Of a stretch of 9,282 nucleotides of DNA, positions 1-8,071 are shown piece by piece. Position 1 is the first letter of the stretch. Each line of letters starts with the position of its first letter. The position numbers and the translations under genes were made by a program. Source of the DNA: Candidatus Omnitrophota bacterium (GTDB lineage: Bacteria > Verrucomicrobiota > Verrucomicrobiia > Limisphaerales > UBA1319); the NCBI GenBank assembly GCA_023473405.1, contig JAMCZD010000176.1, positions 1 through 9,282 on the forward strand, given 5' to 3'. The notes under the pieces were generated by a model. That model did no database searches. It worked only from the letters and a program-made list of their open reading frames with translations, and had not been told where the DNA came from.

Positions 1-947
1 TTGTAGAGAAACGCCCCGTCGCCGGGTCTCTGGCGCAGCGCCTCCTTCACGAACTCCGCTGCTTCCTGATACCGCCTGTCCTGGACATACAGCCAGCCCA
101 GGAAGGCGTTGGCCTCGAAGTCGCTCGGGTTGGAGACAAGCGCGGCGCGGAACTCGTCCATCGCGCGCGGATAGTCGCCGAGACGGGTGAATGTAAGGCC
201 GAGCTGGGTGCGAAGCGTCGGCAACTCACTGTTGAGCCGCTTCGCTTCGGTCAAGTCTTGCGCCGCCTGCCGGAAATTGCCTTTGGCGCCCTGAATCCGG
301 CCACGCACCAAGTAGATTTCCGCGCTCGAGACCGATCGCAGGGGCCCTTCCAGCAGGGCTTCGGCTTGGTCGGGTTGGCCGTTAGCTACGTAGGCGGTAG
401 CCAGCGTATAGGCAGCCTCCAAGTTCTTAGGATTCGCTTTCAAGGCGGCCGCCAGCGCCGCAATCCCCTCCTGGAGCCGGTCGAGTTTGAAGAGGCACAG
501 CCCATTCAGGTGGAGGGCCTGCGGGTTCTCCGGCTGGTCTTTCAAAGCCTTTGCGACTTCGCGGTGAGCCGGCTCGAACTGCCCCATTCGGAAATAGGCG
601 AGACCCAGGAATGCGCGAAGCGCCGTCAGGCCGGGGCTGATCTTGAGCGCTCTCCCCAGGTACTCGATTGCCTTCTCGTTGGCTCCCAGTTGTAGATGAA
701 CGAGTCCGAGATTGGAGAGCGCCTCCACGCGCTGCGGCGCCACCTCCAGCGCCTTCTCGTAGGCCTGGCGCGCGCCCTGCAGATCACCCGCTTCCTGAAG
801 CTCGACCCCGCGATTGTAGAAGGCGCCCGCAGGGTCGGCTTTCGCCAGTAGGGCATGGGCGGCCGCGGTCTCAGCGCAGAGCGCGCTGAGAACGCAAAGG
901 AACATGGTTATGGTCTTTTTGCGACCTCGGCGCTCTCTGCGGTGCAA
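1..947 (-). CDS. Exported tetratricopeptide-repeat protein, 3' end beyond the window
   Basis: The frame is open from 947 to the left edge, giving about 315 residues, and continues outside the window. I chose a TTG start at 945-947 because a perfect AGGAGG lies five bases upstream (953-958). It gives a basic n-region (MHRRERRGRKK) before a short hydrophobic stretch ending in AETAAAHA, which resembles a secretion signal. The first ATG (903-905) would remove that basic region. From about residue 40 onward the protein is tandem 34-residue TPR units, roughly nine visible. They show the expected pattern, for example YNRGVELQEAGDLQGARQAY and the EKALEVAP-type ends (ALKISP, ALKANP, ALVSNP). TPR arrays bind other proteins; the partner is not evident. 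It lies 149 bp downstream of the hydrolase-like gene on the same strand, so it is probably in the same transcription unit. A further C-terminal domain beyond the edge cannot be excluded. Confidence 0.85.
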   Translation of the reverse strand, partial: MHRRERRGRKKTITMFLCVLSALCAETAAAHALLAKADPAGAFYNRGVELQEAGDLQGARQAYEKALEVAPQRVEALSNLGLVHLQLGANEKAIEYLGRALKISPGLTALRAFLGLAYFRMGQFEPAHREVAKALKDQPENPQALHLNGLCLFKLDRLQEGIAALAAALKANPKNLEAAYTLATAYVANGQPDQAEALLEGPLRSVSSAEIYLVRGRIQGAKGNFRQAAQDLTEAKRLNSELPTLRTQLGLTFTRLGDYPRAMDEFRAALVSNPSDFEANAFLGWLYVQDRRYQEAAEFVKEALRQRPGDGAFLY

Positions 948-952
948 CTCAG

Positions 953-958
953 CCTCCT
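953..958 (-). promoter_or_regulatory. Strong Shine-Dalgarno that decides the TTG start of the TPR gene
   Basis: On the minus strand AGGAGG is followed by five bases (CTGAG) and then TTG at 947-945. No comparable site precedes the downstream ATG at 905, which has only an A-rich CATAACC in front of it. This is the reason the 5' end of the TPR gene is set at 947. Confidence 0.65.
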
Positions 959-1096
959 GGAACTCAAGCCACTCGCCGCGACTTAGGGTTGGGCTCTGGC
1001 GAACGAACCCACGAAGCCGTCTTTCCGCCGCTCTGGCGGTCGACGCCGTCGGCGCTGGATAGAAGCCAATCCCCCGACGGGAAACTGCTCCTCCTC

Positions 1097-2557
1097 TCAC
1101 TTGCGCAGATACAGGACCGCATCACCCGCAAGAGGCGGGGTAAAGGTCCTCTTCGCGCCGCCCTTGGTGGAACCGCCCGGCGTGGATTTGCCCGTCGCCG
1201 GATCGAACCATTCCACGCGTAGTGTTCCTAATGCCGCCGTGAGGTCCACACTTATGTTGCCGCCATCCGGCGAATAGATCAGGTATTCGGCAGCCGGGTT
1301 GGCCAGACAATACTTCGTCGACGCCAGGTCGCCGCGCGGCACCATGCGAGCCAAGTCCATGCGCTTGGCAAAGCGCAGCGTGTGTCCCATGGCCCTCCGG
1401 GCATCCTCCAAATCCCACACCTTGTTCATGCGCCGCCACTGAAATGTCGGACCCATGGGGTCCATGTAGGCTGTGTTCAATCCTCTGGTGAAGCTCTTCC
1501 ATACCCACATGCGGTCACCTCCGATGCCGAAGACGTGATCGCTGTCGTTGATGATGACCTTTGCGCCGTCCGCGGCCGGCGGGTCGTCCCCGTATCCATC
1601 CTTGCACGTGTTGGCTCCGGGCAATTGGCCGAAACAAGCAGCGTATGGCGAGATCCAATCCGCCCGGCTCCGGAAAAGAGTCTCGTTGGTGAAGACAGGA
1701 TCTCCTTTTCCTCTTCTGAACGCCTGAAATGACATTCCGACCGGGTGTTGCTTCGGTTTCCGCTTCTCATAGTCGTGAACGAAATCGATCAGGTGGTATT
1801 GCCATTCGGTGGAATACGTGGTGGTTTCGTTGGCGATCTCGTAAAGCACATTATCCAGGTCGTTAACGGTATCGATGACCTTGCGCACGTAGGCTTCCTG
1901 TAAAGCGGTAATGGCCGGAATCCGCAGCGTGTAGACCTCCACCCCCCGGCCGTCGCCATCCGGGTCCCCATCGATCCCATTCAGATTGTTCTTGACATGG
2001 AAGGGATGGCCATCCCAGCACCACGGAGCTTGGGAGAGAAGGGCACCGTGGCCCTCGAACAGCATTACCGAGACGTAAAAGCCCCGTTTCCCGGCGGAGC
2101 TGACCCGGGATCGCAACCGGTCGAAGTATTTCTGGTCAAACTGCTTTAACTGAAACTTCGGCTTTCCGTCCAGTGCGATCCCGGGCCCGATGCGGGGCCA
2201 GGGTGAGAGCTCGACATAAGAAAACCCTCCTCCGGGAGGCGGAGTCGCCTCCGACGAGCCATAGGTGAACTTGACCTGCTCCCACGTCCTCCAAAGGCGG
2301 ATGAAGTTGTGGCCATGCTTCTCCAGCATATCCATGTAGGCGTCGTAGTCGAACACCAGGGGCAGTTTGCTGTCCGCGAGGTTGTTCCAATTGTGCGAAC
2401 CGGTCAGGTAGATCGCCCTTCCGCTTCCATCCGTAAAGTAGCGTGGATTGGTCGGATGCGCGCGCAACGGGCCTTTGGCCGGAGAGTTTCCCGCCGACAG
2501 CGCTTGCGCCACGAACAAGAGAAGGACCCCGGCCACTTTTCGGCGCACAATACTCAT
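1097..2557 (-). CDS. Secreted DUF4038-type TIM-barrel protein, putative glycoside hydrolase
   Basis: The protein is 486 residues from the ATG at 2557, chosen over the in-frame ATG at 2584 because AAGGAG lies six bases upstream. Residues 1-23 (basic MSIVRRK, then VAGVLLLFVAQALSAG) form a signal peptide, so it is exported. The following region resembles DUF4038/clan-A (beta/alpha)8 barrels: RYFTDGSGRAIYLTGSHNWN at 39-58, HNFIRLWRTWEQ at 83-94, and NVLYEIANET at 236-245. In clan-A glycosidases the acid/base sits in an Asn-Glu pair after strand 4, and N243-E244 fits that. A conserved-looking INDSDHVFG lies at 336-344 and GDRMWVWKSFTRG at 347-359. The last ~80 residues (410-486) look like a small beta-sandwich of the 'putative collagen-binding' type, with VEWFDPATGKSTPGG. 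A DGDPDGDGRG loop (196-205) could bind a metal. It follows the receptor gene by 63 bp, which suggests co-transcription and a role in polymer processing outside or in the periplasm. The family is likely; substrate and activity are unproven. Confidence 0.78.
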   Translation of the reverse strand: MSIVRRKVAGVLLLFVAQALSAGNSPAKGPLRAHPTNPRYFTDGSGRAIYLTGSHNWNNLADSKLPLVFDYDAYMDMLEKHGHNFIRLWRTWEQVKFTYGSSEATPPPGGGFSYVELSPWPRIGPGIALDGKPKFQLKQFDQKYFDRLRSRVSSAGKRGFYVSVMLFEGHGALLSQAPWCWDGHPFHVKNNLNGIDGDPDGDGRGVEVYTLRIPAITALQEAYVRKVIDTVNDLDNVLYEIANETTTYSTEWQYHLIDFVHDYEKRKPKQHPVGMSFQAFRRGKGDPVFTNETLFRSRADWISPYAACFGQLPGANTCKDGYGDDPPAADGAKVIINDSDHVFGIGGDRMWVWKSFTRGLNTAYMDPMGPTFQWRRMNKVWDLEDARRAMGHTLRFAKRMDLARMVPRGDLASTKYCLANPAAEYLIYSPDGGNISVDLTAALGTLRVEWFDPATGKSTPGGSTKGGAKRTFTPPLAGDAVLYLRK

Positions 2558-2620
2558 TTGAATCTCCTTGTTTCTTGGTCTCATCGTTTGGTCTTAAGAG
2601 AAAAGCTTATTCACCAGTCA

Positions 2621-5600
2621 CTAGAACGACAGCCGCGCTCCGAGTTGCAAGTCGCGCGCGGGCGACGCGCCAGTACTCAACCCGTAGCCGGCACTGTCGA
2701 TGAAGCCCGATGGACCAAGGAAGTTCACGTGGTTGAGGGCGTTGAAGGCCTCAAAGCGAAACTCCAGGCGGGCCTTCTCGGTGATCGGAAATGTGCGGAA
2801 GACCGACAGATTCACGTTCCAGAATCCGGGTGCACGGCTCGTGTTGCGGCCAAGATTGCCGATGCCGACGTTGCTGGACGGGCGGAACGGGAAGCCAGGT
2901 TCGCCGGTCCGGATCAACCAGGTTCGCGCGGCTCCAACGAACTGCGGCTCCGCCACTCTGCCTCTGAGGTTCTTAGGATCGATCACGTCGGGGCGCTGGG
3001 AGGCGAGAAGCAGATTCGTTTTTCTTTGAGTGATGGTAAAGGGGACGCCGCTGGAGGCAAGCAGCAGCCCGTTGACCTGAAAGCCGCCCAACAGGGCAGA
3101 TACCAGCCGGTTGCCGCTGAAATAGGACTTATCCTTGCCGAACGGGAGCGCATAGACCGACCCGAGCGAGAACACGTGCGTGCGATCGAGGCTCGAGAGC
3201 GCACGTTCCAGGCTGGCGAACTGCCACGGGATCTGAAAGGAGTCGGCTTGATTGGATGCCGTGTCTATGTTCTTGGAAAACGTATAACTGGCGTCCAGGC
3301 TAAAGTCGGCGCGGAACCGCCTGTTGGCCTTCGCCTGCAAAGAATGGTAGTTTGCGGTGGCATCGTAGAAAACGGCGCCAAAGTCCGAGAGGTTGGGGAA
3401 GGGCCGCACCTGCTGGATCGGTACGCGGTCGATGACTACAGCCGGCGCCCTATCGAGCCTTGGGTTGTTGGCCGCAACCCCGCGGTCCAGACGTACGCTT
3501 CGGCTCCCAACATAGGCGACATCCAGGACCGTATCAAAACCGATTGCCCGCTGAATACCAAAGTTCCATTGGATGTTGTAGGGTAACCTGTCATTCGGAT
3601 TGTAGGTCGAATTGGTGACCGAGAGCGGACTTCCCGGCGTGGCGGCGGCAAAGGCCGCCAGCGGATCGCCTACCGCCGGAACCTCTTCTACCGGAAAGCC
3701 TTCGCGGAATGTGAACGGCTGGGCGCGACTCAGGCCCTGATCCACAAAGTCCCGGCTCGCTGTCCATCCGGTATAGTTCACCAATTCGCCGTTGTCCACC
3801 CAGAAGTTGGAGTGAAAGATGGCAAACCCCGAACGAATGACGGTCCTGTCATTGAGCGAATAAGCCACCCCGAGACGAGGCGAAAAGTTTAGGTAGTCGT
3901 TGTTGAGGTTGAGGTTCCGGGAGGCGTTCTTCCCCGCTACCAGCAGGTTGCCCGTGGCAAGGTCCACGCGCGAGTACACATTGTTCTTCACAATCTGCTT
4001 CTTTTCGAACTCATACCTCAGCCCTAGGTTTATCGTAAGGCGACTGGTGACCTTCCAGTCGTCATTGGCAAACATGCCCAGGTTGTAGTTCAGGCGGTTG
4101 ACAGGGATCTGGGGGGCGGAGATCCCCGCGGTCTTGACCGCGCCCAACAACAGATCCGCCAGGGCGTTCAGCGGGTGGTCCCGGCCGGCGCTTCCCAGTC
4201 CGGTAATCTCTCCGTTGAAACTGTAATTGCCGCTGCTGTTAGAATTGCCGATGTACCAGTACTGATTCTGGTACAGTTGCGCGCCAAACCGCAGCGTATG
4301 GCGACCCCGAAGCAACGTGGTGATGTCACTGAGAACGGCCGGCTGGTTGATCCACTGGCTGGCCAAGCTATTCCCAAAACCGCCAAAACCACTGATCCCG
4401 ACGCTCGGCAAATACTCGCCAGTCTTTCTCTGGATTCCAAGCTCAGCAGTGACGTCGAACTTGAAGAAGGGCGCTTGCTTTCTCGGATCCCGTTGTACGG
4501 AGGCGAGAAACTCGTTGGTCAGGTTCGGGCGGAGGAACCGGGTGTATCCGAGCGAGACTCGAGGCATATTCCGCGAGGGAGGTCCATTGACGGAGTTGAT
4601 GGCGTTAGCGAAGTCGGCACCGAAGTCGAATGGGCCTTCGTTGATATGAGAATATGTTAAGAAAAACTTGTCCTTATCCGTCGGCGTGTAGTCCAGGCGA
4701 AGGACGCCTTTGTTGAAAGGCTCATTGTGGTGGGTAGCCAGAAACCAGTTGCTGGACCGGATTCCAAAGCGTGGGTTGAAGGTTCCTTCCACATTAGGAG
4801 CGGGAAACAACTGGAGGAACTTGACGGCAGCCGGATCGAGGCGGTTCGAAGGAATCGTGTTGTTCGCGAAAGGAGCGCCGGAGAGCGGGTCATTGATTAC
4901 TGCCGGGAGGCCGCTGAAGTTGCCTCCGCGGATGGCGGGGTCGGGAATAGTACGAGTGCGGTTTTGGGGGGTCCGCTCTTGAACTCCTTCGTAGCTGGCA
5001 AAGAAAAACAATTTTTGCTTCATTCGTGGAATCGGCCCACCAAAATTGGCTCCGAATTCATTGCGGATGAGGCTGGACGGCTTGATCCCGTTGGCGTTGT
5101 TTGCCCAGTTGTTCGCGTTGAGGGCGCTGTTGCGGTGATACTCGTAGGCAGTTCCGTGGTAGTTTTGCGTCCCCGACTTGACCTGAAATATAAACACCCC
5201 TCCGGAGGTCCGCCCATACTCGGCTGAGTAGGTGCTGGAAAGGAGTTTTATTTCCTGGAATGCCTCGATGGAACCCGGGGACTCGGTCCAGCCGCCAATG
5301 TGGGTTAGCGGGGCGCCATCGACCACCACCGAGTTCCCCAAGGCTCGTCCGCCACTGACGCTCACCGCGCCGTAATACTGCATGCTATTGGGGTCGCTTC
5401 CGACCGTCGTAATCCCCGCGAAGAGGGACATCAGTTGCAGAGGCTCGCGTCTTCCCAACGGCAGACCCAGGATCTCGCTGGCGGCAATCGTCTCGCTGAT
5501 CTCCGCCGTCTCCTGCTGGAGGGGTGCCGTAGTGGCCTTCACCTCGATCTGTTCCGTGACCGCACCCACCTCCAGCGTTACGTCGAGCCGCATCTTCTGT

Positions 5601-5893
5601 CCACCCTCCAGGACAACGTTCTGGATCTGTTTCGACTTGAACCCGGCGCCCGCACGTACCTCGACATCGTAAGGGCCGGCGATCAAGGAGGGCGCCGCAT
5701 ACACACCAGCTTCGTTGGTGCGGGTAGCGTAGACGATCCCGGTGTTGACGTTGGTAATGGTGACGTCGCCATTGGGGACCACGGCACCCGAGGGATCCGT
5801 GAGGATTCCCGTGATGCTGGCGACATTCGACTGAGAAAACGCGCTGGCCGACAAAAAGACAACCGCCAGCCCTATTGCTATACCGAACCGCAT
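2621..5893 (-). CDS. Oar-like TonB-dependent outer-membrane receptor
   Basis: The protein is 1090 residues from the ATG at 5893, which has AGGAGG six bases upstream (5900-5905); the frame extends to 6010 but lacks support there. Residues 1-20 (MRFGIAIGLAVVFLSASAFS) are a signal peptide. Residues ~25-115 are a carboxypeptidase-regulatory beta-sandwich (SITGILTDPSGAVVPNGDV, then TNEAGVYAAPSL and GPYDVEV). Residues ~128-245 are the plug, with VVVDGAP and the hallmark STYSAEYGRTSGGVFIFQVK, followed by GTAYEYHRNSALNANNW. The rest is a large beta-barrel with many aromatic strands, ending in QLGARLSF; the terminal Phe is the usual signal for barrel assembly. About 1100 residues is normal for this family. 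Oar-type receptors are abundant in Acidobacteriota and are thought to import large ligands such as oligosaccharides, using TonB/ExbBD energy encoded elsewhere. No SusD-like lipoprotein is adjacent. It is the first gene of the minus-strand unit and diverges from the AraC gene, its likely regulator. The ligand is unknown. Confidence 0.92.
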   Translation of the reverse strand: MRFGIAIGLAVVFLSASAFSQSNVASITGILTDPSGAVVPNGDVTITNVNTGIVYATRTNEAGVYAAPSLIAGPYDVEVRAGAGFKSKQIQNVVLEGGQKMRLDVTLEVGAVTEQIEVKATTAPLQQETAEISETIAASEILGLPLGRREPLQLMSLFAGITTVGSDPNSMQYYGAVSVSGGRALGNSVVVDGAPLTHIGGWTESPGSIEAFQEIKLLSSTYSAEYGRTSGGVFIFQVKSGTQNYHGTAYEYHRNSALNANNWANNANGIKPSSLIRNEFGANFGGPIPRMKQKLFFFASYEGVQERTPQNRTRTIPDPAIRGGNFSGLPAVINDPLSGAPFANNTIPSNRLDPAAVKFLQLFPAPNVEGTFNPRFGIRSSNWFLATHHNEPFNKGVLRLDYTPTDKDKFFLTYSHINEGPFDFGADFANAINSVNGPPSRNMPRVSLGYTRFLRPNLTNEFLASVQRDPRKQAPFFKFDVTAELGIQRKTGEYLPSVGISGFGGFGNSLASQWINQPAVLSDITTLLRGRHTLRFGAQLYQNQYWYIGNSNSSGNYSFNGEITGLGSAGRDHPLNALADLLLGAVKTAGISAPQIPVNRLNYNLGMFANDDWKVTSRLTINLGLRYEFEKKQIVKNNVYSRVDLATGNLLVAGKNASRNLNLNNDYLNFSPRLGVAYSLNDRTVIRSGFAIFHSNFWVDNGELVNYTGWTASRDFVDQGLSRAQPFTFREGFPVEEVPAVGDPLAAFAAATPGSPLSVTNSTYNPNDRLPYNIQWNFGIQRAIGFDTVLDVAYVGSRSVRLDRGVAANNPRLDRAPAVVIDRVPIQQVRPFPNLSDFGAVFYDATANYHSLQAKANRRFRADFSLDASYTFSKNIDTASNQADSFQIPWQFASLERALSSLDRTHVFSLGSVYALPFGKDKSYFSGNRLVSALLGGFQVNGLLLASSGVPFTITQRKTNLLLASQRPDVIDPKNLRGRVAEPQFVGAARTWLIRTGEPGFPFRPSSNVGIGNLGRNTSRAPGFWNVNLSVFRTFPITEKARLEFRFEAFNALNHVNFLGPSGFIDSAGYGLSTGASPARDLQLGARLSF

Positions 5894-6097
5894 CGCAAAC
5901 CTCCTGGCACTCAAGTTGGACTCGCAGATAAGCCACCCCCAATAGAGCAGTGACCGCCTCATTGCAGTCGAGAGTACATCGCTACCCGCGAGGGGTCTAT
6001 AAGGATTCAAGCATTCCTTGGTGTAAATCCGCCAATCCGTCCGGGCGGTTTGCCACGCTCACCGCTGGCGTGATAACGTTAGGGACCGGAGACGGAC
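5894..6097. promoter_or_regulatory. Shared control region between receptor and AraC genes
   Basis: This 204-bp intergenic region lies between divergent start codons. For the receptor I see only a weak minus-strand -10-like TATAGA (5996-6001) with TTTACA about 20 bases upstream, a spacing too long for a standard promoter. An imperfect palindrome AAGGA...TCCTT (6001-6019) lies beside it. CACGC...GCGTG arms (6054-6072) flank a ten-base spacer in front of the AraC gene. Any of these could be AraC binding sites, but AraC-family sites are poorly predictable and I cannot choose between them. Confidence 0.4.
6050..6077 (+). promoter_or_regulatory. Candidate sigma-70-type promoter of the AraC gene
   Basis: TTGCCA (6050-6055, five of six matches to TTGACA) is followed after 16 bases by GATAAC (6072-6077, four of six matches to TATAAT). 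Transcription would begin near 6084, giving a very short leader that still contains the GGAG ribosome site at 6088-6091. The CACGC/GCGTG arms overlap the spacer, which would allow autoregulation. Prediction by eye only. Confidence 0.35.
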
Positions 6098-7108
6098 ATG
6101 GCAAGGAACAAGTGGGAGGACGCGAACCTCTTCATTGCGCCCAACATCAATGCTGCCGGGGTTCACGCATGGCGTTTCGACCCGGCGCTTCCGATCGATG
6201 TGCGCTTCTGGACCTTCGGCAAATACACTCCTATCAGGATGAATCGGCATGAGTACTTTGAACTCGTGCTCGTGGATTCCGGAGAGATCACATTCGAGGT
6301 CTTGAACCGTTCCATTACGGTCTGCCGCGGCGATCTGTTCCTCATGGGGAGCACCCTGTTCCACCGTTTGAGCGGCCATCGCGGAGTTACGGCAAAAGGC
6401 ATTCATCTTTTCTTTCTGCCGGAGGTGACAGGTCCCCGTTACGGGTTCAGCGACGACACGCAATACTTGATGCCCTTCCTCGCGCAGGATCCGCGGTTTC
6501 CGCACGTCATGCCCGCTAAGACCGGTGTTCCTGGCAAGGTATTGGGGCTAATGCGAAATATCGCGGCGGAGCTTCCGGCGGTGTCCGCTCCACAGCGGCT
6601 CCTGGTGAAAACCTATCTGAAAATGATTCTGGCTCTGCTGGCAGTTCACTATGCAGCCTATCAGGGTTCCGAGTCAGTGTTCAGCCGCAGGCGTCAGGAC
6701 TTGGACCGCCTGCGGCCGGTGTTCGAGTTTGTGGACCAGCACTATCAAGAGCCCATCATGGTGCAGCATGCCGCATCGGTCGCGCACATGAGCGCGAGCC
6801 ACTTCGCCCGCTTTTTCAAGCAAGTGACCGGGCAATCCTTCGTGACCCACTTGACCCACTTTCGCGTTGAAAAAGCAAAAGAGTTGCTAATGCTAACCGG
6901 CAAGACAATCGCCGAAGTGAGCGAGGAAGTGGGCTTCTGTAGTCAGAGCTACTTCGGGATGATCTTTCGCAAAGTCACTCAAATCCCCCCTGGCGAATAC
7001 AGGGATCGGCTTGCGGCTCCCACGACAGGAGTGCCTCGTTCCCAGGGCAGAAACGAGGTGGCGGTCCTTGGCGGCGACCAGTTCAAGACTTCTGCAGTAG
7101 TCCTTTAG
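6098..7108 (+). CDS. AraC-family transcriptional regulator with cupin-type sensor domain
   Basis: The protein is 336 residues; the ATG at 6098 has GGAG six bases upstream. Residues ~30-115 resemble the AraC N-terminal cupin that binds the effector (HEYFELVLVDSGEITFEV, then a CRGDLFLMGSTLFHRL turn). A helical linker follows at ~145-200. Residues ~205-303 are the paired helix-turn-helix domain: the first HTH is at about 222-246 (QHAASVAHMSASHFARFFKQ) and the second at about 270-293, with the signature GFCSQSYFGMIFRKVTQIPP followed by EYR. The normal Gly after FRKVT is replaced by Gln (TQIPP), a mild deviation. A 33-residue tail after 303 has no recognisable feature. It diverges from the receptor/hydrolase/TPR genes, so it most likely activates that unit in response to a sugar or related small molecule. 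Family is certain from the HTH; target and effector are inferred from position. Confidence 0.92.
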   Translation: MARNKWEDANLFIAPNINAAGVHAWRFDPALPIDVRFWTFGKYTPIRMNRHEYFELVLVDSGEITFEVLNRSITVCRGDLFLMGSTLFHRLSGHRGVTAKGIHLFFLPEVTGPRYGFSDDTQYLMPFLAQDPRFPHVMPAKTGVPGKVLGLMRNIAAELPAVSAPQRLLVKTYLKMILALLAVHYAAYQGSESVFSRRRQDLDRLRPVFEFVDQHYQEPIMVQHAASVAHMSASHFARFFKQVTGQSFVTHLTHFRVEKAKELLMLTGKTIAEVSEEVGFCSQSYFGMIFRKVTQIPPGEYRDRLAAPTTGVPRSQGRNEVAVLGGDQFKTSAVVL

Positions 7109-7477
7109 CAACTGGTACTGGCCAGCAGTTCCGAGTTGTTGATTTGAGGGTGAAGATATTTCTGGAATCGCGTCACTTAAACTTTTTTAATCTCAGTGGC
7201 GGGAAATAATGGCGCTCCAATGTACCCAACGGTGTTTTGGATGGGGCACGCTCGCTGGCGGACGGGCGCGAGCACATACAGCCCCGGTTCGTATTCCGAG
7301 CTACAAAAGAAGAAGCGCCTCTTGGCCGCTGGATCGCTGAATAAGTTGGTTACTCACGCGTTGATTTGACGTGGCAGTGGCCTGCCGGTCCTGATCACTG
7401 AGGGTCATCGCACATCGGGGATGGCACCAGAAGGATCAGAGTAGGCCGAATCTCGAACGGCATCCCAACACTCGGGT
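7109..7477. other. Gene-poor stretch with no recognisable gene
   Basis: This stretch follows the AraC stop codon and precedes the 3' end of the decayed minus-strand gene. I see no convincing terminator: the bases after the AraC stop can form only a weak hairpin (CTGG...CCAG) with no T-run. The longest plausible frame is plus-strand 7220-7369, 49 residues, starting MYPTVFWMGHARWRTG and containing a QKKKRLLAAG segment. It has no clear ribosome site and I do not recognise it. It may be gene debris or chance. Confidence 0.5.
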
Positions 7478-8071
7478 TTATGGGTTGGAATAGAGCAGGA
7501 TGTGGCCGAGAGTCGTGCCAGCCGGCGTTTTCACCTTAAGCACGCCGGACCAGCCGGAGGGATTGCTGGCTGCTCCGAGTTCGGCGAAGCGGTAGCCATT
7601 GCCGGAACCGCCGGAGAGGATGAGTTCACCGTTGGCTGTGAGTTCCAGGAGGGCGCTGTCGGCCAAGTTGGAACCGGGGCCGTGGATCCTTACGGGTGAG
7701 GTGTTGGCGTCCGGGGCTGCGATCACGGTGGGGCCGGCAGCGACGCCCGAGGCGGCGTGCTGCGTCTGGGATGCCCAGGTGCCGCCTCATAACACTTGGC
7801 CGTGAAGTTCCAAGACTGCCAGGTCTGGAGCGGGGTCTCCGCGGCCCAGGACGCGACGGTGCGGGCGAACTGGGCCGCTTCATGGGCCTCACCGCCGTCG
7901 ATGTCTTCGCCGCGTACGCGCCAGACCTCAGCCTCCGCACCGTCTTCAGTCTCCGCCAGAACCGTAGCGAACACGATTCGGCCTGTGTCCGCTCCGCATC
8001 GGATTGTAGACCGGGTTGCAGACCGGCGGCGAGTTGACGTCTCCACGGCCGGTGCGAAGTTGCCGATGCCT
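7478..8071 (-). pseudogene. Frameshifted 3' remnant of an unrecognised gene
   Basis: Codon-phase signal runs on the minus strand from just after the HigA stop codon to TAA at 7478-7480, but it changes frame. One frame gives a good protein segment (TGRIVFATVLAETEDGAEAE through SWNFTAKCYE, about 7990-7787), then turns into Pro/Arg-rich nonsense ending at TGA 7723. A second frame, just after its own TGA at the junction, gives GGTWASQTQHAASGVAAGPT and continues to GTTLGHILLYSNP and the stop. One added G in the GAGGCGGC run (7781-7788) would join CYE directly to GGTWAS, so one base appears lost. Further upstream a different frame (about 8041-7988) has the best third-position GC and reads DVNSPPVCNPVYNPMRSG, while GIGNFAPAVE before it lies in the first frame. 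This suggests two more shifts. The C-terminal part has alternating hydrophobic strands (SALLELTANGELILSGG). No known family is recognised. A sequencing error at the clear junction is possible. Confidence 0.55.

Noticed and set aside
626..856. Minus-strand frame inside the TPR gene
   Set aside because: It is Arg/Trp-rich and in a different phase from the continuous TPR frame, which runs through it without a stop.
1025..1039. CCGCC/GGCGG hairpin as a terminator between the hydrolase-like and TPR genes
   Set aside because: The stem is only five pairs and neither strand has a following T-run.
2309..3586. Long plus-strand open frame (425 codons)
   Set aside because: It lies antisense to the hydrolase-like and receptor genes, is rich in Arg/Gly/Glu in an unpatterned way and matches no family. 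It is an antisense shadow of GC-rich coding DNA.
7109..7145. Hairpin after the AraC stop as a terminator
   Set aside because: The stem is short and interrupted and no T-run follows closely.
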